Origin: JACRAO01 sp964490895
GTDB lineage: Bacteria; Bdellovibrionota; UBA1018
Direction: 5' to 3'
NCBI GenBank assembly: GCA_964490895.1
Contig: CAZBEI010000065.1
Coordinates: 1 to 64,000 of the forward strand
Length of the DNA stretch: 64,000 nucleotides
Within the stretch, counting starts at the first letter, position 1. Each line of letters begins with the position of its first letter. Below, piece after piece: positions 48,454 through 58,311 of the stretch. The position numbers and the translations under genes were made by a program. Below the pieces are notes generated by a model, which ran no database searches, was not told where the DNA came from, and saw nothing but the letters and a program-made list of their open reading frames with translations.

Positions 48454-51400
48454 TTAATTAGCCCTTGGCATCACTACCGAAGAAGAGGGAACTACAGTTC
48501 CCTCTTTCATTTCAAACTTCCACTTCCAGATAAAGTAGATCGCTGGGTACACAAGAAGTTCTAGAGCGAAACTCGTTACGAGCCCTCCCACCATGGGGGC
48601 AGCAATACGTCTCATCACGTCGCTGCCTGCTCCTGCAGCCCACATAATGGGTAGTAACCCCATAAATGCTGCCATGACCGTCATCATCTTTGGGCGTATC
48701 CTCTTGACGGCACCGTGTATGATAGCGTCACAGAGGTCTTCTTTTGTTTTCATTTGCCCAGCCTTAACTTTTTCTTCGTAAGCCAGATCGAGATAAAGGA
48801 GCATAAAGACTCCTGTCTCAGCATCCAAACCCATCAGAGCAATCATGCCCACCCATACGGCAATCGAAATATTGTATCCAAGCAAAAAAAGAAGCCACAC
48901 ACTCCCAATAACAGAAAAAGGTACCGCGAGCATTACAATGCCAGTTTTTATAATAGATTTTGTATTCATGTAGAGCAAAAGAGCAATCAGAAAAAGAGTC
49001 AGAGGTATGACAACCTTGAGGCGCTCCTTTACGCGAATCATATTTTCGAACTGTCCGCTCCAGACGAGATTATATCCTGTGGGCACTTTTACTTTTTGTT
49101 CGACAACTTGCTTAGCTTCTTCTACATAACCGCCGATGTCTCTCCCAGCCATATCAACATAGACAAAACCAGCAAGAAGTCCGTTTTCGTTTCTGATCAT
49201 CGATGGCCCTTCGACCATCTTAATGTCTGCAATCTGAGCCATTGGGATTTGAACTCCATTTGCTGCAGGAACAAGAACCCGCTTAAGTGCGTTGATATTA
49301 TCTCTGAATTCTCTGGCGTATCGAATATTGATAGGATATCGCTCTCGACCCTCTATGGTTGAGGTGATGTTTTCACCTCCAACGGCAGAACTGATAACCA
49401 TTTGAGCTTCGTTGACAGAAATGCCGTATCTCGCAAGCTCATCACGATTTAAAACAAAATCTAAATAATATCCCCCTGCGGCTCTCTCAGCATAAACGTT
49501 TCGAGTTCCACGAATCCCTCTGACCGCGGCTTCAATTTGTTCACTGGTGGCTTGTATGACTTTAAGATCAGGTCCCATGACTTTAATGCCGATCGGGGTT
49601 CTGATTCCTGTAGAGAGCATGTCGATGCGGTTTTTGATGGGCATTGTCCAAATATTAGGGATTCCCGCAAATTTTAGTTTTTCATTCATTTCATTCTGGA
49701 GCTCATCAAATGTTTTATGAGGTGGAGTAGTCCAAGAAAAGAGTGGATACATAAATTGAGGGAGCCACGTGTACCATCGCTTGACGTGAGGCCATTCTGC
49801 TACAGGCTTCAGAACAACAGTCGTTTCGACCATCGAAAAAGGAGCAGGATCTGTAGGTGTTTCAGCACGTCCTGCTTTACCAAAAACACTTTTGACTTCT
49901 CCAAATTCTTTAATGAGCTTGTCTTGAATTTGCAAAATACGCTCGGCTTCTGTAACAGACATTCCGGGAAATGCTGTTGGCATATAAAGAAAAGCTCCCT
50001 CATTGAGAGGCGGCATGAACTCTGAGCCTAACTTCATGTAAATTGGTATCGTGGACAAAACTAGAATCACTGCTGCGGTAATTACTTGTTTGGGATACTT
50101 GAGAACAAAGTGAACTGCCGGTTCATAATATTTGAAAAGAACCCGGCTAATAGGATGCTTTTCTTCGGGGTAGTATTTGCCAACGAGGATCTGATTACCC
50201 AGCCAAATGATTTTTTTTCTTAAAAATTCGACCTGGTGATAAAACTTTGGGAGAACTCTAGTCAATGGTGAGTAGACAAAATAATCCATTCTTGTGAACA
50301 TCATGCGAAGGGCAGGGTCAACCGTTACGGCAAGAAGAGCTGCTAAAGCCATTGCCAAAGTTTTTGAAAAAGCAAGCGGAGTAAAGAGTCTTCCCTCTTG
50401 ATCTACCAAAGTAAAAACAGGCAAAAACGAAACAGCGATAACAAGGAGAGAAAAAAATACAGAGGGCCCTACTTGTTTAAGAGCATTTAAGCGAACTTCG
50501 TGAAAATCGCCCTTTCTTCCTGTAGAATTCCACTCCTCAAGTTTCTTATAAGCATTTTCGACTTCCACTATGGCCCCATCCACCAAAACACCAATAGAAA
50601 TAGCAATTCCAGCCAAAGACATGATGTTAGTCGTAAGCCCCAAGAAGTACATGGGGATAAAGGCTAGGAAAACTGAAATCGGAATGGTAACAATAGGGAC
50701 TGTTGCCGAAGGGATATGCCACAAAAAAAGAAGTATGACAAAGCTCACAATGATTACCTCAAGCTTTAGTTCATGCTTGAGAGTGTCGATGGCTCTTGTG
50801 ATCAGATCAGAACGGTCATAGACAGGAACGATTTTTAATCCCGGAGGAAGACTTGGTTTTATTTCTTCGAGTTTTTCTTTTACTCGATTGATAACATTAA
50901 GAGCATTTTCTCCTTGGCGCATGACAACGATGCCACCAACAGCGTCTCCCATCCCATTGAGATCAGTGACACCTCTCCTGATATCAGGACCTAGTTCCAC
51001 GTTGGCTAAGTGTTTAACCAGTATAGGAACACCTGTTTTGGGATCATGTCCCACTACGACTTTTTCAATATCACTTTTTTGCTTAATATATCCACGGCCA
51101 CGAACCATGTATTCGGTGCCAGCAAATTCGAGCACCCTTCCACCCGTATCGCTATTGCCCTTTCGGACGGAGTCCACAAGCTGTGTGAGAGTCATCCCAT
51201 AAGAAATAAGACGGTTGGGATCTACGTTAATTTGGTACTGTTTTACAAATCCTCCCACAGAGGCCACCTCCGCAACTCCGGGAACAGATTGCAGGTGGAA
51301 TTTTAGCTGCCAATCTTGGATACTTTTCATTTGAGCAAGATTGAGATGATCTGACTCATCAATAAGGGCGTATTGGTAGACCCAACCCACACTTGTGGCA

Positions 51401-51792
51401 TCAGGGCCAATTTCTGTTTTGACCCCTTCGGGAAGTCTTGGCAGGATTTTACTTAGATATTCTATAACGCGTGACCTTGCCCAATAGAGATCAGTTCTGT
51501 CTTCAAAAATAACATAGACATAGGAGTATCCAAAATCTGATAACCCTCGAACAGTTTTTATTTTTGGTGCGCCCAAAAGAGCTGTAACAATGGGATAAGT
51601 GACTTGATCTTCGAGTATGTCTGGTGACCTATCCCATCTTGAATAAATAATGACCTGCGTATCAGATAAATCTGGAATCGCATCCAGAGGGATATGTCTC
51701 ACACACCACCACGCTCCTACCATGGCTACACCAGTGAGGATAAAAACGAGCAATTTATTTTTTGCACTCCACTCAATGAGGTTTTCAATCAT
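48454..51792 (-). CDS. Heavy-metal RND efflux pump (CusA/CzcA family)
   Basis: This is 1112 residues with twelve membrane helices and two large periplasmic loops. It begins IIEWSAKN-like (LIEWSAKNKLLVFILTGVAM). DAIPDLSDTQVIIYSRWD and the helix-4 motif GVLVDGAIVEVENAYKKLE assign it to the heavy-metal (HME) RND group. The motif with one Asp and two Glu in this helix, and the copper-type neighbours, favour Cu(I)/Ag(I) (CusA-like) over Co/Zn/Cd, but this is not decisive. It is driven by proton influx and forms a tripartite complex with the next two gene products. It overlaps the adaptor gene by 4 nt. Confidence 0.92.
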   Translation of the reverse strand: MIENLIEWSAKNKLLVFILTGVAMVGAWWCVRHIPLDAIPDLSDTQVIIYSRWDRSPDILEDQVTYPIVTALLGAPKIKTVRGLSDFGYSYVYVIFEDRTDLYWARSRVIEYLSKILPRLPEGVKTEIGPDATSVGWVYQYALIDESDHLNLAQMKSIQDWQLKFHLQSVPGVAEVASVGGFVKQYQINVDPNRLISYGMTLTQLVDSVRKGNSDTGGRVLEFAGTEYMVRGRGYIKQKSDIEKVVVGHDPKTGVPILVKHLANVELGPDIRRGVTDLNGMGDAVGGIVVMRQGENALNVINRVKEKLEEIKPSLPPGLKIVPVYDRSDLITRAIDTLKHELKLEVIIVSFVILLFLWHIPSATVPIVTIPISVFLAFIPMYFLGLTTNIMSLAGIAISIGVLVDGAIVEVENAYKKLEEWNSTGRKGDFHEVRLNALKQVGPSVFFSLLVIAVSFLPVFTLVDQEGRLFTPLAFSKTLAMALAALLAVTVDPALRMMFTRMDYFVYSPLTRVLPKFYHQVEFLRKKIIWLGNQILVGKYYPEEKHPISRVLFKYYEPAVHFVLKYPKQVITAAVILVLSTIPIYMKLGSEFMPPLNEGAFLYMPTAFPGMSVTEAERILQIQDKLIKEFGEVKSVFGKAGRAETPTDPAPFSMVETTVVLKPVAEWPHVKRWYTWLPQFMYPLFSWTTPPHKTFDELQNEMNEKLKFAGIPNIWTMPIKNRIDMLSTGIRTPIGIKVMGPDLKVIQATSEQIEAAVRGIRGTRNVYAERAAGGYYLDFVLNRDELARYGISVNEAQMVISSAVGGENITSTIEGRERYPINIRYAREFRDNINALKRVLVPAANGVQIPMAQIADIKMVEGPSMIRNENGLLAGFVYVDMAGRDIGGYVEEAKQVVEQKVKVPTGYNLVWSGQFENMIRVKERLKVVIPLTLFLIALLLYMNTKSIIKTGIVMLAVPFSVIGSVWLLFLLGYNISIAVWVGMIALMGLDAETGVFMLLYLDLAYEEKVKAGQMKTKEDLCDAIIHGAVKRIRPKMMTVMAAFMGLLPIMWAAGAGSDVMRRIAAPMVGGLVTSFALELLVYPAIYFIWKWKFEMKEGTVVPSSSVVMPRAN

Positions 51793-52997
51793 TTTAGTTT
51801 TTGCAGTACCCCACGTAATTTTGATTCAGAATCAATGAGAAAATTGGCCGATGTGACAACCACATCACTCTCCTTAAGCCCTGAGAGTACTTCGTAATAA
51901 TCATCTGTTCTAACGCCAACTTTTATGGGCTGGGGCTCGAAACGTCCCTTGTCATTGACAAGAAAAACAAAAGATTGTTGTTCAGAATGCATCACTGAGT
52001 TTTCAGGCACTACAAGTCGTTTACCTAAATCCACTTTGATCCTGACATTCAAGAAGGTATCTGGCCTGAGCAGACCTTCTGTGTCGGGAACTAGGGCTCT
52101 GAGACGAACAGTTCTTGTTGGAGAATTTACAACCGGGCTTATGCTTGAGATTTTACCGTGAAATGTTTTACCGGGAATGGATGGGGACTCGGCCTCTACT
52201 TCTGCCGAAGCACTTAGCCCCGCGACTTCATATTCGAAAACTTCTGCGTATACCCACACAGAACCGCTGGGTAAAAGCAGGTTGAGTGAATTACTCCCTC
52301 CCTTCGAAAGACCACGGATTTGAGTGTCTCCTAACCCCAGCAGCCGGAGCTTTGTTTTAGCAGATGTGATGAGTTCATTGGCTTGCTTTTGCAGTCCAGG
52401 ATAAGAATTTCCCTCCATCTGAGACCTTGCAGTCACAGCCTGTTGATATTCTTCGATTGCTATGTATAAATCAGGATCAAAAGCAACTCGCCCGCTAGCC
52501 TTTACCTCACGATTTAATTGCTTAAACTCCACTTTTGCTTTTGTTACACCAATGAGCTGCTGTCTTTCGGATGATAATGTAAAACTCCCTCGGCCCTCCA
52601 CTTGAGTTGATCCATTTTCCTCAACCTCGTCCGAATAGACAGCTACATAATCCATTCCCATATTGTCCTTAGTTGGTGCGGGCGAAGTAACTTTTGGATC
52701 CATAGGATTTCTGTAATAGAGAACCTTTCTTTCGTTTTTGTCAGAAGGTTTGTCAGAAGGTTTGTCAGAAGGTGTGTCAGCTGTGGCCCCATCGTCTACT
52801 TTTTGTAAATCCATGTGACAAACTGGGCATTGATCTGGATGATCCGAAATTACCGAAGGATGCATGGGGCAACTGTAAACTGTTTTTGGAGCTCTTCCGT
52901 GTCCAGCTGACTCCTGGAATTTTTTTTTGGCAATGATATAACCACCCATACCAAAAACAAGGGCAAAGGACGTACATAAAGCCAAAATTTTTTTCAT
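51789..52997 (-). CDS. RND membrane-fusion protein with heavy-metal-binding domain (CusB-like)
   Basis: This is 402 residues. An N-terminal membrane anchor/signal is followed by a heavy-metal-binding YSCPMHPSVISDHPDQCPVC stretch (residues 41-60) and a second methionine-containing segment (YYRNPMDPKV, DNMGMDYV, about 95-120). Beta-barrel and hairpin domains of a periplasmic adaptor follow. The two YxCPMHP/NPMDP elements are typical of CusB/SilB adaptors and point to copper or silver. Between them lies a short SDKP tandem repeat (from a 12-bp DNA repeat near 52740-52780), likely to vary in length between strains. Confidence 0.9.
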   Translation of the reverse strand: MKKILALCTSFALVFGMGGYIIAKKKFQESAGHGRAPKTVYSCPMHPSVISDHPDQCPVCHMDLQKVDDGATADTPSDKPSDKPSDKNERKVLYYRNPMDPKVTSPAPTKDNMGMDYVAVYSDEVEENGSTQVEGRGSFTLSSERQQLIGVTKAKVEFKQLNREVKASGRVAFDPDLYIAIEEYQQAVTARSQMEGNSYPGLQKQANELITSAKTKLRLLGLGDTQIRGLSKGGSNSLNLLLPSGSVWVYAEVFEYEVAGLSASAEVEAESPSIPGKTFHGKISSISPVVNSPTRTVRLRALVPDTEGLLRPDTFLNVRIKVDLGKRLVVPENSVMHSEQQSFVFLVNDKGRFEPQPIKVGVRTDDYYEVLSGLKESDVVVTSANFLIDSESKLRGVLQKLK

Positions 52998-54313
52998 TTT
53001 AGACTCTCTCCTAGTGGCTCGCCCAACAAGGCTTCTAGTTCAGCAATTTTAGATTCATAGTTTACCAGTGCTTCGTAATAGGACAACTCTGTTTGAAAAC
53101 GAGTTTTTATGAGATTAAGGAGAGACGCATACTCAATTTTACCTGTAGAATAAGCTAATTTGCCACTCTGTGTAGACTGCTCAGCAAGGGGTAGCAGTCC
53201 CCCACCAAATAAACTCAGTCGTTTGTTAGCTTCTTGTAGTTCTGAAAAAATCGTGTGAACGCTATGAAGAATATGGTTTCTTTCTTCGTTTAACAGGGCG
53301 TCAGACTTTGCTTCTTGAGCTCTTGCGCCTTTAACCTCCTCTGATTGCTTGCTAAAGGTCCAAATAGGAAGTGACATAAAAACTCCACCTGAGACAAGAC
53401 TTACACCTCGATCACCAGGACTTGGCTGTCTCTTTGTGTAGGAAACTTTGAATTCAAAATCAGGAAGATAGTTCCACTTTGCATAAGAGAGTTTAGTTTC
53501 AGCAGACTCAAGCAGAGCTCTCGCTGATTTGATACTAGGATTTTTAGAAATAATTTTTTCTGCTAAAATTTTCTCATTTATTGCTGAAAAATTAATGGAG
53601 GTTTTTTTGATTTCTTCAGGTTTACCAATTTCATGATGACTGGGTCTTCCTAAGATATGATTTAAATCCCCGGTTTTAGTTTGAATCAGTCTTTCAGCAC
53701 TAAACAAATGATCTGTAAACGCGGCCTCCTCAAGCTGTACACTGAGAAGCTCAGCTAGAGTGATTTTGCCAAGAGAATTTCGACTGCGAGTCACTGCAAC
53801 CATCTGTTTCATCACTCCCAATTGTTCGTGAGTGATGTCTTCCCTTTTATATGCTAAAAATAACTCATAGTAGGCAAGCCGCACATCTTTAATGAGTTGC
53901 AATTGTTGATTATTAAAATTTTCTTTTTTGGAGTTGTATTCGTGGGTTGTGGCTCTGCTCAACTTTGTGAGCTTTCCCGGAAATGGTATTTTCTGAGTAA
54001 TACTCAGCTGGTTCCCAGTCATTCCAAACTCTCTTGAACTCAAAGTATCGGCTGGATAATTCATTGCCTCAAATCCAATCATTGGATCCTCATAAGCACC
54101 TCTCGGCCCTATCTCCGCTTCCTTGGAAAGAGCTTCATATTTTGATGCCTTAAGTAGTAGATTATTATCTAAAGCTTCTTGAATAACGTCTTTGAGTCTT
54201 ATAGAGTCTTGGGCCAGGCCTTTGACCGATGGTAAAGCAGCCCCAAAAAGAAAACAACCAAAAAGAAAACAATAAGATAGCCAAAATAAATTAAACCGGG
54301 TGTTAAATACCAT
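52994..54313 (-). CDS. TolC-family outer-membrane efflux protein (CusC-like)
   Basis: This 439-residue outer-membrane channel has a signal peptide (residues 1-35), two OEP repeats rich in long helices (LKASKYEALSKEAEIGPRGA; ITQKIPFPGKLTKLSRAT), and the second repeat from about 245. It is the first gene of the pump operon, overlapping the adaptor by 4 nt. The 105-bp gap before the next gene contains an imperfect dyad TGACA-N15-TGTCA (about 54361-54390), of unknown meaning. Confidence 0.88.
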   Translation of the reverse strand: MVFNTRFNLFWLSYCFLFGCFLFGAALPSVKGLAQDSIRLKDVIQEALDNNLLLKASKYEALSKEAEIGPRGAYEDPMIGFEAMNYPADTLSSREFGMTGNQLSITQKIPFPGKLTKLSRATTHEYNSKKENFNNQQLQLIKDVRLAYYELFLAYKREDITHEQLGVMKQMVAVTRSRNSLGKITLAELLSVQLEEAAFTDHLFSAERLIQTKTGDLNHILGRPSHHEIGKPEEIKKTSINFSAINEKILAEKIISKNPSIKSARALLESAETKLSYAKWNYLPDFEFKVSYTKRQPSPGDRGVSLVSGGVFMSLPIWTFSKQSEEVKGARAQEAKSDALLNEERNHILHSVHTIFSELQEANKRLSLFGGGLLPLAEQSTQSGKLAYSTGKIEYASLLNLIKTRFQTELSYYEALVNYESKIAELEALLGEPLGESLK

Positions 54314-54418
54314 GTTTTACATCTTTCCCCGTTAATTAATACGCGCCACTATACATTTTTGTGACATTCAAACTTAAATTTTGTCATATCTAAAACCTGT
54401 AATATTCCTGGCGTCACA

Positions 54419-55123
54419 CTACAAACTAGTCACAATACCTAGCAAAAAAGAATGACCAGAGAAATTCTCGCCAGTGACTGGAGAAAATATGTGACGATAA
54501 TCAACCATCAATTGAGTTTTATCCGTACCCATCCAAGCAAGGTTATGGCGGATACCGAGCGTCGCATGATAAGCCAACGAACCTCCTCGTCTCTGAGCTC
54601 CGTCAAGGTCTGAAGACTGTAAATAGGTGTAATATCCCACCCCAAGTTCAACGACTGGCATCGCCCATTTCATTATTGGAGCATAGTCTCCCAAGTAGAC
54701 TAACCCAAAAGTCAGCGGTAACAGTGAGAGCCGACTGGGGCCTGCGGGTATGCCATCTGCGAAGCTTGCGTTGCCTATGTGTGAACTGTAACCCAAGTCT
54801 ACCCGTACACCCCAGCTTCCGAGAAATGTAATCGGAGTCGTTTCCCAGCCGATTTCTAAAGCAAACGCGGAATCATTTTTAGGATAATAAAAATTATAAG
54901 CGTCTCCAGTTAAGGTTGTTCCATTGAGCGATCTTGTTCCGATTTGAAATTGTAAGGTAGAAAAATGACTTGAGTCAGCTGAGGACAATTGCTCTAGGTA
55001 AACGACGTTTTGAGAGGACTTCGAAGCTCCTGGATCTAGAAGTAGGGGCAATTTTTCATTCCCAGCAGCCAATGACCCAGCAGCCGATAGAGCAACAAAA
55101 CTCATTACGAGAACCCGATTCAC
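54419..55123 (-). CDS. Outer-membrane beta-barrel protein
   Basis: This is 234 residues with a signal peptide (VLVMSFVALSAAGSLA). Amphipathic strands fill the mature part (FALEIGWETTPITFLGSWG; YAPIMKWAMPVVELGVGYYT; QLMVDYRHIFSP), as in small OmpW/OmpA-like barrels. I cannot place it in a named family. It overlaps the upstream three-domain lipoprotein gene by 4 nt (ATGA), so the two are made together. A role in metal export or in anchoring the repeat-domain proteins is speculation. Confidence 0.65.
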   Translation of the reverse strand: MNRVLVMSFVALSAAGSLAAGNEKLPLLLDPGASKSSQNVVYLEQLSSADSSHFSTLQFQIGTRSLNGTTLTGDAYNFYYPKNDSAFALEIGWETTPITFLGSWGVRVDLGYSSHIGNASFADGIPAGPSRLSLLPLTFGLVYLGDYAPIMKWAMPVVELGVGYYTYLQSSDLDGAQRRGGSLAYHATLGIRHNLAWMGTDKTQLMVDYRHIFSPVTGENFSGHSFLLGIVTSL

Positions 55124-56457
55124 TTTGCCACCTTCAGATTAGCAATCTCGCCAAGGCCCTCGTGAAAAATTAAGCCTTCGATATTTTTACCGGCATGAAG
55201 CCCCTTTAATGTTAGGGGATAGGCACCGGCCGTTTGAGCGACCAATCGGCGTGTATAAATATTAAATTCAACACGAGAAAATGGGAGTTCCACGTACTCA
55301 GTCGAGCCAAAAGCACCAAAATACAATCTCATGTTTCCGGTAATTGAAATCCCGTCAGGTTGAGAAAGATCCTCTGAGCTAATGAAATTCGCCGTGACCC
55401 TTTCGGGCAAATGGGATTGAGTATTCGTATTTTCAAGTTTCCCCTGGTAGATCCCAGCCAGAGACTGAATTTTTTCGTATCCAAGAGGAAATAAGGGATA
55501 AGATGATCCGACTGAAAAAATAACTTCTCCTGTTTCTCCCATAAAACGGTTACTCCAGTGTCCTCGCATGTCTGCGCCCACAAACTGTCCAAAGAGTGAG
55601 ACATTGAGACCCTCTTGTCTCAGAGTGAGTTGCCCACTGATCGGGTTAAAGGACACATCATCGTAGGAATAAGTCGTTTGCTCTGTGGAGTTATCATCCC
55701 CAAAAATCAATCTCAATGTCGCTCTCACGTTGATAGCGTCAGGAAGTTTGACTGACGTACTCAGAGCCAACTTCGCCAATTGGAGTTGGTTTGATTTATC
55801 CCAAAGGGCAAGGCCTCTGTATTCGCCCTTAATATGATGGAGGGGGTGATCAGAAATTTTGCCTGTTCCACCCGATGATACCGAGCGAACGAGTTCCAGG
55901 CTCCCCTGCTCGGAAGCACTAGGAGCAGACCAAGTTCCATGCAAGACCGCTCTGTTAGTAGAAACATCAAGATAGATGAAAATGTCTTTATATTGGCTAT
56001 TATTCACAACCAAGTTCATCTTTGCAGTATTCAGATCAAAATCACCCTTACCAACAGAGAAACTCACAAACTCAGAGCTAGAGTCATTTGGCAAATTTGG
56101 CGGCGAATTTGGAGCCGCTTCTGAAAAATTAAAGCGAATGAACCCCGACAATGTTGGAACAAGAATGGGATCCACCTGTCCATCTTGAGTTTCAGGAACA
56201 TTTTTAATTTCTAAATTCAAGGTTATATTTTCTTGAGTTCCGGCAGATCGTATAAACTTTCCGTGGTATTCCCCAGCGACTTGCTGGAGCTCTTTAGTTT
56301 TTGTCTGCGTTTTGAGCTGATTTCGCTCTCTTAAACTTTCTCTTTCGCTTTTGTTATTGGTCCCACATGAAACAAAAAAGACAATAGAAATGCTTATTAG
56401 GACGCAGTGAAGCACAGATTGGATGATACTTGCTTTTACTTTCATACTTATGGCCAT
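55120..56457 (-). CDS. Lipoprotein with three copies of an uncharacterised beta-domain
   Basis: This is 445 residues. A lipoprotein signal ends FFVSCG, with Cys at about residue 31. Three copies of a roughly 110-residue domain follow (about 58-190, 205-310 and 325-440). Shared features are an opening GxYxGxL, a strand with LRLxFG (TLRLIFGDDNS, NMRLYFGAFGS), then SxExxxxxFxxVxFN and a closing GxxGxxxL. The fold looks like an all-beta barrel or lipocalin-like sheet. The same domain occurs in the neighbours at 56448 and 59724. I know no named family, and the function is unknown. It probably sits on the outer membrane. Confidence 0.7.
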   Translation of the reverse strand: MAISMKVKASIIQSVLHCVLISISIVFFVSCGTNNKSERESLRERNQLKTQTKTKELQQVAGEYHGKFIRSAGTQENITLNLEIKNVPETQDGQVDPILVPTLSGFIRFNFSEAAPNSPPNLPNDSSSEFVSFSVGKGDFDLNTAKMNLVVNNSQYKDIFIYLDVSTNRAVLHGTWSAPSASEQGSLELVRSVSSGGTGKISDHPLHHIKGEYRGLALWDKSNQLQLAKLALSTSVKLPDAINVRATLRLIFGDDNSTEQTTYSYDDVSFNPISGQLTLRQEGLNVSLFGQFVGADMRGHWSNRFMGETGEVIFSVGSSYPLFPLGYEKIQSLAGIYQGKLENTNTQSHLPERVTANFISSEDLSQPDGISITGNMRLYFGAFGSTEYVELPFSRVEFNIYTRRLVAQTAGAYPLTLKGLHAGKNIEGLIFHEGLGEIANLKVAK

Positions 56458-57278
56458 TTCTGCATTGTGACTCGTCCCACTTTTCCGAGTCCATCGGTAT
56501 ACAAGTCTCCCTCCGCTGTTGCATCGTAGGACATATACCCCTTAAAAGTAAGACCGTAGTTTTCGGTTTTAGCGGTCAAAAACCGACTGTAAGAATTAAA
56601 CTGTACGTCCGTAAATTTTATTTCTATGTATTCTAGAGAATTGAAACTTCCAAGATACAATCTCAAATTTCCATTAATTGCTAACTTCGGTGTAGGGCCA
56701 GAGAGATCTTGGGTTGCAACAAATGACATTGTCAATCTTTCCGGAAGACTGGATTGGGGATTTGTGTTTGCAAGTATACCACGATAATATCCAGACAACT
56801 CTTTGACGTTTGTTGATGCAAGCGGTGGAACAGGAAAGTTGTCTTTTGTTGCTATAAATTTTCCAACCCGACCGACAATCGAAGAATACCAGTCCCCCTC
56901 AATTTGGCCCCCCTTAAGAATGGCTACGGCACTCACATCGCTTCCGTCGTTGGTAAATACCAGTTGTCCAGTGATGGGATTAAGGGGCACGTTCGCAAAT
57001 TCGTAAGTTAGAAACTCATTCGAATCGGCTGCGCCAAAGATAATCCTCATATTAGCAGAAATTTTGAATTCTCCGCTCGGATTTGTTGTTTTTAAGGTGA
57101 TCAGTCCGAACTGATAATAGTTAGTACCTTCATGCTGAAAGATAACCTTATAAAGTCCCGCAACTGAACTCACGTCCTGCGAGATAGCATATTGAGAAAA
57201 GACAAGGGCAACCAAAAAAGTCGCTGAAAAAATTAAACGAGCCAAAGCTGAGCGTGACACTAATATAAAACGAAACAT
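56448..57278 (-). CDS. Exported protein with two copies of the same beta-domain
   Basis: This is 276 residues from ATG 57278, chosen for the GGGGGG site 4 nt upstream. A signal peptide (ALARLIFSATFLVALVFSQY) is followed by two domain copies (about 45-150 and 160-275). Key matches are NMRIIFGAADSNEFLTYEF and NLRLYLGSFNSLEYIEIKF. It overlaps the lipoprotein gene at 55120 by 10 nt and is the first gene of a minus-strand operon starting at the inverted-repeat operator at 57304. Confidence 0.7.
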   Translation of the reverse strand: MFRFILVSRSALARLIFSATFLVALVFSQYAISQDVSSVAGLYKVIFQHEGTNYYQFGLITLKTTNPSGEFKISANMRIIFGAADSNEFLTYEFANVPLNPITGQLVFTNDGSDVSAVAILKGGQIEGDWYSSIVGRVGKFIATKDNFPVPPLASTNVKELSGYYRGILANTNPQSSLPERLTMSFVATQDLSGPTPKLAINGNLRLYLGSFNSLEYIEIKFTDVQFNSYSRFLTAKTENYGLTFKGYMSYDATAEGDLYTDGLGKVGRVTMQKWP

Positions 57279-57303
57279 AGAACCCCCCTTCGCATGCATT
57301 CAC

Positions 57304-57339
57304 CCTTGACGTATACCTATCTTGGGGTATATGTCAAGG
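57304..57339. promoter_or_regulatory. 36-bp inverted-repeat operator between divergent operons
   Basis: CCTTGACGTATACC (57304-57317) and GGTATATGTCAAGG (57326-57339) are reverse complements except for one base, with an 8-bp spacer (TATCTTGG). The core TATACC...GGTATA resembles CsoR/copper-repressor operators more than MerR sites. The outer TTGAC arms provide -35-like elements on both strands. No regulator gene is adjacent. Confidence 0.65.
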
Positions 57340-57385
57340 CTAAGAAAAAATGCTGTAAAAAGAGAAAAACTAGGGGGGGTTTTAA

Positions 57386-57835
57386 ATGAAATTTAAAAAA
57401 TTAAGTGATTTGATCTCTGGGGTCTTTATTGTGGGAATACTGAGTTTAAGTATTTCAGCCTTAGCAGCTGATCTCCATTGCAGTATTTGTAGCATGAAAA
57501 TCCCACAGAGTTCAAAAAACCATCTTGTCCTAAAAAACTTGGATCCCAAGAAACCATCTCTTCATGCTTGCTCACTATCTTGTGCGACTAAGGCCAGAAA
57601 ATATGACCCAAAATACGCTCAAATAGAGGTTTCTAATTTTAATCATCCTGACGAATTTCTCTCTGGTGAAAAAGCTTTTTTTCTCATGAAGAGTGAAAAA
57701 ATTCAGGCCGATCTTGGCCCAATGGCGATGCTCCCTTATTTTGGTGCTTTTAGTACAAAAGCAGAAGCAGAGGCAGCTCAAAAAAAATATGGGGACGGAG
57801 TCATTGTCCAAGGATTTGAGGGTGCTTTAAAATGA
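57386..57835 (+). CDS. NosL-like copper-binding protein
   Basis: This is 149 residues with a signal peptide (residues 1-28). The mature part starts LHCSICSM (C32, C35 and M37). The C-terminal signature MAMLPYFGAFSTKAEAEAAQ then KKYGDGVIVQGFEGAL is that of the NosL family, which delivers Cu(I) to nitrous oxide reductase. There is no nosZ in this window. Unlike classical NosL it lacks a lipobox Cys at the cleavage site. The next gene overlaps by 4 nt. It could serve copper resistance or supply copper to NirK and the caa3 oxidase. Confidence 0.8.
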   Translation: MKFKKLSDLISGVFIVGILSLSISALAADLHCSICSMKIPQSSKNHLVLKNLDPKKPSLHACSLSCATKARKYDPKYAQIEVSNFNHPDEFLSGEKAFFLMKSEKIQADLGPMAMLPYFGAFSTKAEAEAAQKKYGDGVIVQGFEGALK

Positions 57836-58311
57836 GAACCCGCACACTTTTTTCGGCGGTTTTTTTGGGTCTGTTATTGGGTTGTGGTCCTATGAATTCT
57901 CCCAAAAAAATAAACTCAGATGATCAAAATAAAAAAAAATCTTCTCCTACCGCCTCTGGAGCTACTCGAGTTTCAAAAAATAACCAGTTCTATGTTTATG
58001 CAACACCTGTAAATCCATCTGCGTCTAATATACCAAGCTCCACGCGTCTAGAGATAGGCGAAAATACTTATCTCTTTCGGTTTTCGCATTGCGAAGATCT
58101 AAAAAATCCATCTGATCAAGCGACCCTCAAAATTACTTATTGGATGCCAGAGATGCCAGACATGGGCAAATCTGATGGAGTGGCCGTTCGTCAAACAGAT
58201 GGATCTTATACATCGACACTTTTCTTTGGGATGCCAGGCCATTGGGAAATCACACTCAAAATGCAAGATGGAAATATACAGGATGATTATGTCTTTGATG
58301 AAAATTTCTGA
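57832..58311 (+). CDS. Lipoprotein with YtkA/FixH-like domain
   Basis: This is 159 residues. A lipobox LLLGCG (Cys about 19) is followed by a Ser/Lys-rich linker. The C-terminal domain has YWMPEMPDMGKSDGVAV and TLFFGMPGHWEITLKMQDGN, the pattern of YtkA-like domains with Met and His placed for copper binding. Such proteins occur with copper chaperones. It lies between the NosL-like protein and an outer-membrane barrel. Confidence 0.75.
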   Translation: MRTRTLFSAVFLGLLLGCGPMNSPKKINSDDQNKKKSSPTASGATRVSKNNQFYVYATPVNPSASNIPSSTRLEIGENTYLFRFSHCEDLKNPSDQATLKITYWMPEMPDMGKSDGVAVRQTDGSYTSTLFFGMPGHWEITLKMQDGNIQDDYVFDENF

